Positions 60,950-64,000 of a DNA stretch of 64,000 bases are shown one piece after another. How positions within the stretch are numbered: the stretch's first letter is position 1; every line of letters starts with the position of its first letter. The translations under genes were made by a program, and so were the position numbers. This DNA comes from Paraescarpia echinospica (Eukaryota; Annelida; Polychaeta; Sabellida; Siboglinidae): NCBI GenBank assembly GCA_020002185.1, contig CM034544.1, positions 916,823 to 980,822 on the forward strand. The letters are read 5' to 3'. Under the pieces are notes generated by a model. That model ran no database searches and was not told the DNA's origin. It worked only from the letters and a program-made list of their open reading frames with translations.

Positions 60950-61993
60950 ATGGAAGCGACGAACCTCGTCAAGACTGGCCTCGCACCGATGCAGCCCGTG
61001 CCGGGGTCCGGGCCGCCAGCTCAACACCGTCTACCACCAGCGCCTCACCCCGCCTCGCAGCCGCCCAATGTCGCCCCAATGCCGCGCTCACAACCGCCGA
61101 CTCATATCTCCATGACGTCGGTATCTCCCCCGTCCTCACAGACCCAGGTCAGTCTCAACGTCGGCACCGCTGCCGGCAACGGGGCCGCCAACGGGTCGTC
61201 GGGCGGTGGGTCGTCGAAGTCGAAGGCCAACGACGACCGCGTGAAGCGACCCATGAACGCCTTCATGGTGTGGTCACGTGGTCAACGACGGAAGATGGCG
61301 CAGGACAACCCGAAGATGCACAACTCTGAAATCAGCAAGCGACTGGGGGCCGAGTGGAAGCTGCTGACGGAGGCTGAGAAGAGACCGTTCATCGACGAGG
61401 CGAAGCGACTGCGAGCGATCCACATGAAGGAGCATCCGGACTACAAGTACCGGCCCCGCAGGAAGACGAAGACTCTTATGAAGAAGGACAAGTATGCCCT
61501 GCCCGGCATGGGCCCCGGCCCCGGCCAGCAGGTAGGGCGTGACATGTACCCCATGAGCATGAACGGGTACATGCCCAACGGCTATCCCATGATGCACCCC
61601 GACCAGCACATGGCCTACCAGCAGCAGGCGATGACGGGACAGATGAACGCGCTCAGTGCCCAGTACGGCTACCAGATGCCCGGCCAGATGACGGCACAAA
61701 TGACCACGGGCTCGTACATGAACGGCAGCTCGAGCTACACATACTCCATGGCGCCCTACTCCATGTCGCCGGCCCCTCCGGCACACTCACAGGTAGGCGT
61801 GAAGGCGGAGGGAGAGGGAGATGACGGCAGAGGGAAGCCGTGCGCCACTGACTTACGGGAGATGATCAGTATGTACCTCCCCGGCGACCCGGCCCAGGTG
61901 CAGCGCTATGCCGCCATGCAGGGACAGTACGCCGCAATGGCTGCCGGGAACCCGGACGTCACCGGAAGTACGGTACCGCTAACTCACATGTGA
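60950..61993 (+). CDS. SoxB1 transcription factor (SOX1/2/3 class), single exon
   Basis: 347 aa. A sequence-specific nuclear DNA-binding protein; family members maintain neural and pluripotent progenitors and bind ACAAAG/ACAATGG sites. Residues 1-94 are Pro/Ser/Gly-rich. The HMG box spans about 96-174 (nt 61235-61471), with RPMNAFMVW at 100-108 including the DNA-wedging F105-M106, and basic nuclear-localisation stretches at both ends (KRPMNAF...GQRRK; YRPRRK). [15 protein letters not shown] (172-186) is the group B homology motif directly after the box. The C-terminal activation region is Met/Tyr/Gln-rich and holds VKAE (284-287, a sumoylation-type site as in SOX2), [13 protein letters not shown] (301-313) and the ending TVPLTHM, close to SOX2 TLPLSHM. 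An in-frame TAA 12 bases upstream fixes this ATG as the first. Length is slightly above vertebrate SOX2 because of the long N-terminus. No introns, as usual for SoxB1. Confidence 0.97.
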   Translation: MEATNLVKTGLAPMQPVPGSGPPAQHRLPPAPHPASQPPNVAPMPRSQPPTHISMTSVSPPSSQTQVSLNVGTAAGNGAANGSSGGGSSKSKANDDRVKRPMNAFMVWSRGQRRKMAQDNPKMHNSEISKRLGAEWKLLTEAEKRPFIDEAKRLRAIHMKEHPDYKYRPRRKTKTLMKKDKYALPGMGPGPGQQVGRDMYPMSMNGYMPNGYPMMHPDQHMAYQQQAMTGQMNALSAQYGYQMPGQMTAQMTTGSYMNGSSSYTYSMAPYSMSPAPPAHSQVGVKAEGEGDDGRGKPCATDLREMISMYLPGDPAQVQRYAAMQGQYAAMAAGNPDVTGSTVPLTHM

Positions 61994-62194
61994 CACAGTG
62001 TCCACGAACACAACAAACTGGCCAAATAATGAGCGGTCAACGCGACCGCTGCCGCCGCGGGACTGCCCACTGGACGAGTGGACAGTGGACGCTCGGACCA
62101 CGGCGTGAGTTTGGCAAAATTTAATATATGAACAGATAAACTGTCATTTATTATTACAGAAATGATATTTTTGTACATATACGTTCCACCAATG

Positions 62195-62234
<40 letters not shown>

Positions 62235-62300
62235 TTATATATATATACTATATATATACGTGTTTATTGTAAATATATATATATAATAAACACATAAATA
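61994..62300 (+). other. SoxB1 3' UTR with polyadenylation signal
   Basis: After the TGA at 61991-61993 come about 100 bases of GC-rich sequence, then AT-rich sequence. (TA)n lies at 62193-62232. AATAAA at 62285-62290 is the first consensus poly(A) signal, within TA-rich sequence. A longer alternative UTR cannot be excluded. Confidence 0.55.
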
Positions 62301-62340
62301 TCTATATATATATAATTATATATATATATATATATATATT
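62193..62340. repeat. TA microsatellite in the SoxB1 3' UTR/flank
   Basis: (TA)n runs at 62193-62232 and 62310-62339 separated by AT-rich sequence that includes the putative AATAAA. Confidence 0.93.
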
Positions 62341-62637
62341 GGCATGAACACTCGACTGTGTGTGCGTGAGTGCGCACGTGAAAGACCATGGCCGTACGCG
62401 CACTGTCTCATGCATGACGTGACGAGTTCTTCATTCTTCAGTATTTGTGTTAGTTCCTCCACTTGTCGCGACCGCCGAACCGGACGTCGCAACGTGAGTA
62501 AACCGAGCAACTTGTTCAGTGTAAAAGATTTTCTATAGTTGTGTATATCCGTTTTGTACTCGAGGTTCTCAAAAATGCATCGTAGTCGTAGGTACCAATG
62601 TGTTGGCGTAGCGTTTGTATGCGTGCAACTTTGTATT
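62341..62637. other. SoxB1 3' flank, unique
   Basis: Single-copy sequence without recognised features. Confidence 0.5.
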
Positions 62638-62693
62638 TGGTCGTTCGTTCGTTCGTTCGTTCGTTCGTTCGTTCGTTCGTTCGTTCGTTCGTT
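62638..62693. repeat. CGTT tetranucleotide microsatellite
   Basis: About 14 perfect copies of GTTC. Confidence 0.97.
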
Positions 62694-63318
62694 CTCTTAT
62701 GAATGTAAGTGTACACATCTATGTGCTTATTCATTTTTTTTAAATTCAATTCGTTACTATATCACATTGCCAAGTTGCGACTGCTTTCATTAGTGAAATA
62801 GTTTCTTTTGAGTAGTTTACATCAATCATGTGCATACGTGCGTTTAATATGTCGTGTTTATATGAAACGTTCTTAACGTAATTTTTATGAATTTATTGTG
62901 TTGACATGAAAGTTACATTCCACTCCAGGGGGGGGCGTGACAGTGTCGTCACGTCACGGGCGTTGAGTTGGGGACTCGACACTTACTGTCTTAGGTAATG
63001 ACGTGCGCGTTGATGTGACGCGGGAATACATTCCGAGCGTAGGCAGGGCTACATTCCGTGCGTATGTAGGGCTACATTCTGTGCGAAGGTAGGACTAGCG
63101 ATTCCACCGACGATATTATTTGTTTATTTTACAACTGTCCTTAACATGCTCTTCTGTTGGAACGATGCAGCTAGATTCCATTCCGTGTCCGTGTAACTAC
63201 GTCACGTGTGCTATATGCTTCGCGATGATGTCACTGCGAGTGTAACTGCGGTCTTTTAAAGAATACAAAATATCGAATATCGGAGAGTGTATTCAGCAGT
63301 TCGGAAATCCGTCCAATG
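62694..63318. other. SoxB1 3' flank, unique with small repeat
   Basis: 63027-63100 holds about three copies of the 23-bp unit TACATTCCGTGCGTATGTAGGGC. No gene recognised. Could still be transcribed if the 3' UTR is long. Confidence 0.45.
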
Positions 63319-63348
63319 TTGGGCTAGCCCAGTGGTGGGCTAGCCCAA
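63319..63348. other. Strong palindrome / hairpin
   Basis: TTGGGCTAGCCCA, then GTGG, then TGGGCTAGCCCAA: a perfect 13-bp inverted repeat with a 4-base loop. Each arm also contains the 12-bp self-palindrome TGGGCTAGCCCA. Further diverged copies (ATGTTGGGCC, TGTTAGGCC) follow to 63378. May fold as an RNA or DNA hairpin, or act as a dimer site. Confidence 0.85.
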
Positions 63349-64000
63349 TGTTGGGCCGATCTAATGTTAGGCCAACACTTGCTGTATATAGTAATTTTGA
63401 CGCAATTGCCTTTTGCCAGTCAGCGATGTTAGGGTCATGCGTAGAAGGAAGCTTTGACCTAGTCTAGTGTTGACTATTCTCTGTACGAACGGGATGCAAT
63501 AATGTGTACATATACGTGTACATTACGTGTACAGATACATTACATGTAAGTCGTTATTTGTACAAAACGAACGATACTGCCTGTACAAAGCGAACGTTAT
63601 TGTACACGAGATAGGTTCCACCGTGTGATTGTACATCTATGCGTATATACACCCGGTTGTACGGTTACAGGCGTACTCTCTCGTATACACCTATTATTTG
63701 TATAAGTCTATCGTACGTTTTGTATCGATACTGTTGTGTACGTCGACATTCCACGGCTTGAGCCGTCGTCTTTGTGATGTGTATCATGCACTAGGCGTGT
63801 ACGTTTACGTTTTTGTGTATGTTGTGCATAGTATGCGTTGTCAACCTGCGTGTTGTCAACGTACTTATTGACAATATGTGCGTTACCAACGTACATGTTA
63901 CACGCGTTGTCAACAAGCATGTGATCAACGTACGTCTTACAACATGCGTGTTGCCAACTGTAATGCGCATAATTCTTACGTCATATTGTCAACAAATGCG
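63349..64000. other. Unique flank with degenerate short repeats
   Basis: TGTACAAAACGAACG and TGTACAAAGCGAACG (near 63559 and 63583) are a local duplication. From about 63836, GTTGTCAAC / CAACGTAC / GCGTGTTG motifs recur every 20-25 bp to the end of the window. No gene. Confidence 0.5.

Noticed and set aside
61274..61786. 170-aa minus-strand frame and 129-aa alternative plus frame (60940-61329) at SoxB1
   Set aside because: Shadows of a GC-rich coding region. The SoxB1 frame has the conserved HMG box and the others have no domain.

Overview
This is animal nuclear DNA, most likely from a marine invertebrate bilaterian; the sequence does not let me name the phylum. The evidence is one intact single-exon SoxB1 transcription factor gene, non-LTR retrotransposon (LINE) remnants with apurinic endonuclease and reverse transcriptase domains, a tRNA-derived SINE, many different minisatellites, long CA/TA microsatellites and a 1,000-N scaffold gap. 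There are no operons, bacterial promoters, CRISPR arrays, rRNA genes or intact tRNA genes.

Layout. 1-17,500: unique sequence broken up by small arrays (48-, 32-, 15-, 53-, 22-, about 19-, 36/42- and 17-bp units), CT- and CA-rich tracts, two 3'-truncated LINE ends and a 2.65-kb array of a 63-bp unit. 17,534-25,670: an 8.1-kb array of a 37-bp unit (about 220 copies) with higher-order structure and one visibly noisy duplicated patch. 25,900-44,950: further arrays (20, 26, 38, 29, 45, 46, 43, 61, 30 and 15 bp), the N gap at 33,001-34,000 inside or beside the 38-bp array, two diverged copies of a dispersed repeat and a SINE. 45,260-50,670: two same-strand LINE copies of one family plus a separate LINE 3' end. 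50,900-54,360: 17-, 33- and 48-bp arrays and a GACA tract. 54,360-60,340: a GC-rich island, TA/CA tracts and a 66-bp-arm inverted repeat. 60,342-62,300: the SoxB1 locus. The rest is its 3' flank.

The only convincing functional protein gene is SoxB1 at 60,950-61,993 (+), 347 aa. Nearly everything else looks like a repeat-rich gene desert upstream of it, as is common for SoxB1 loci. Roughly 40 percent of the non-N sequence is tandem repeat by my hand count. The unique islands between arrays are GC-richer and carry clusters of SOX, TCF, CRE, E-box, PBX/MEIS and CTCF-like motifs, so they are the places to look for regulatory elements. Long open frames over the 63-, 48-, 33-, 45- and 15-bp arrays arise because those periods are multiples of three, and I do not call them genes.
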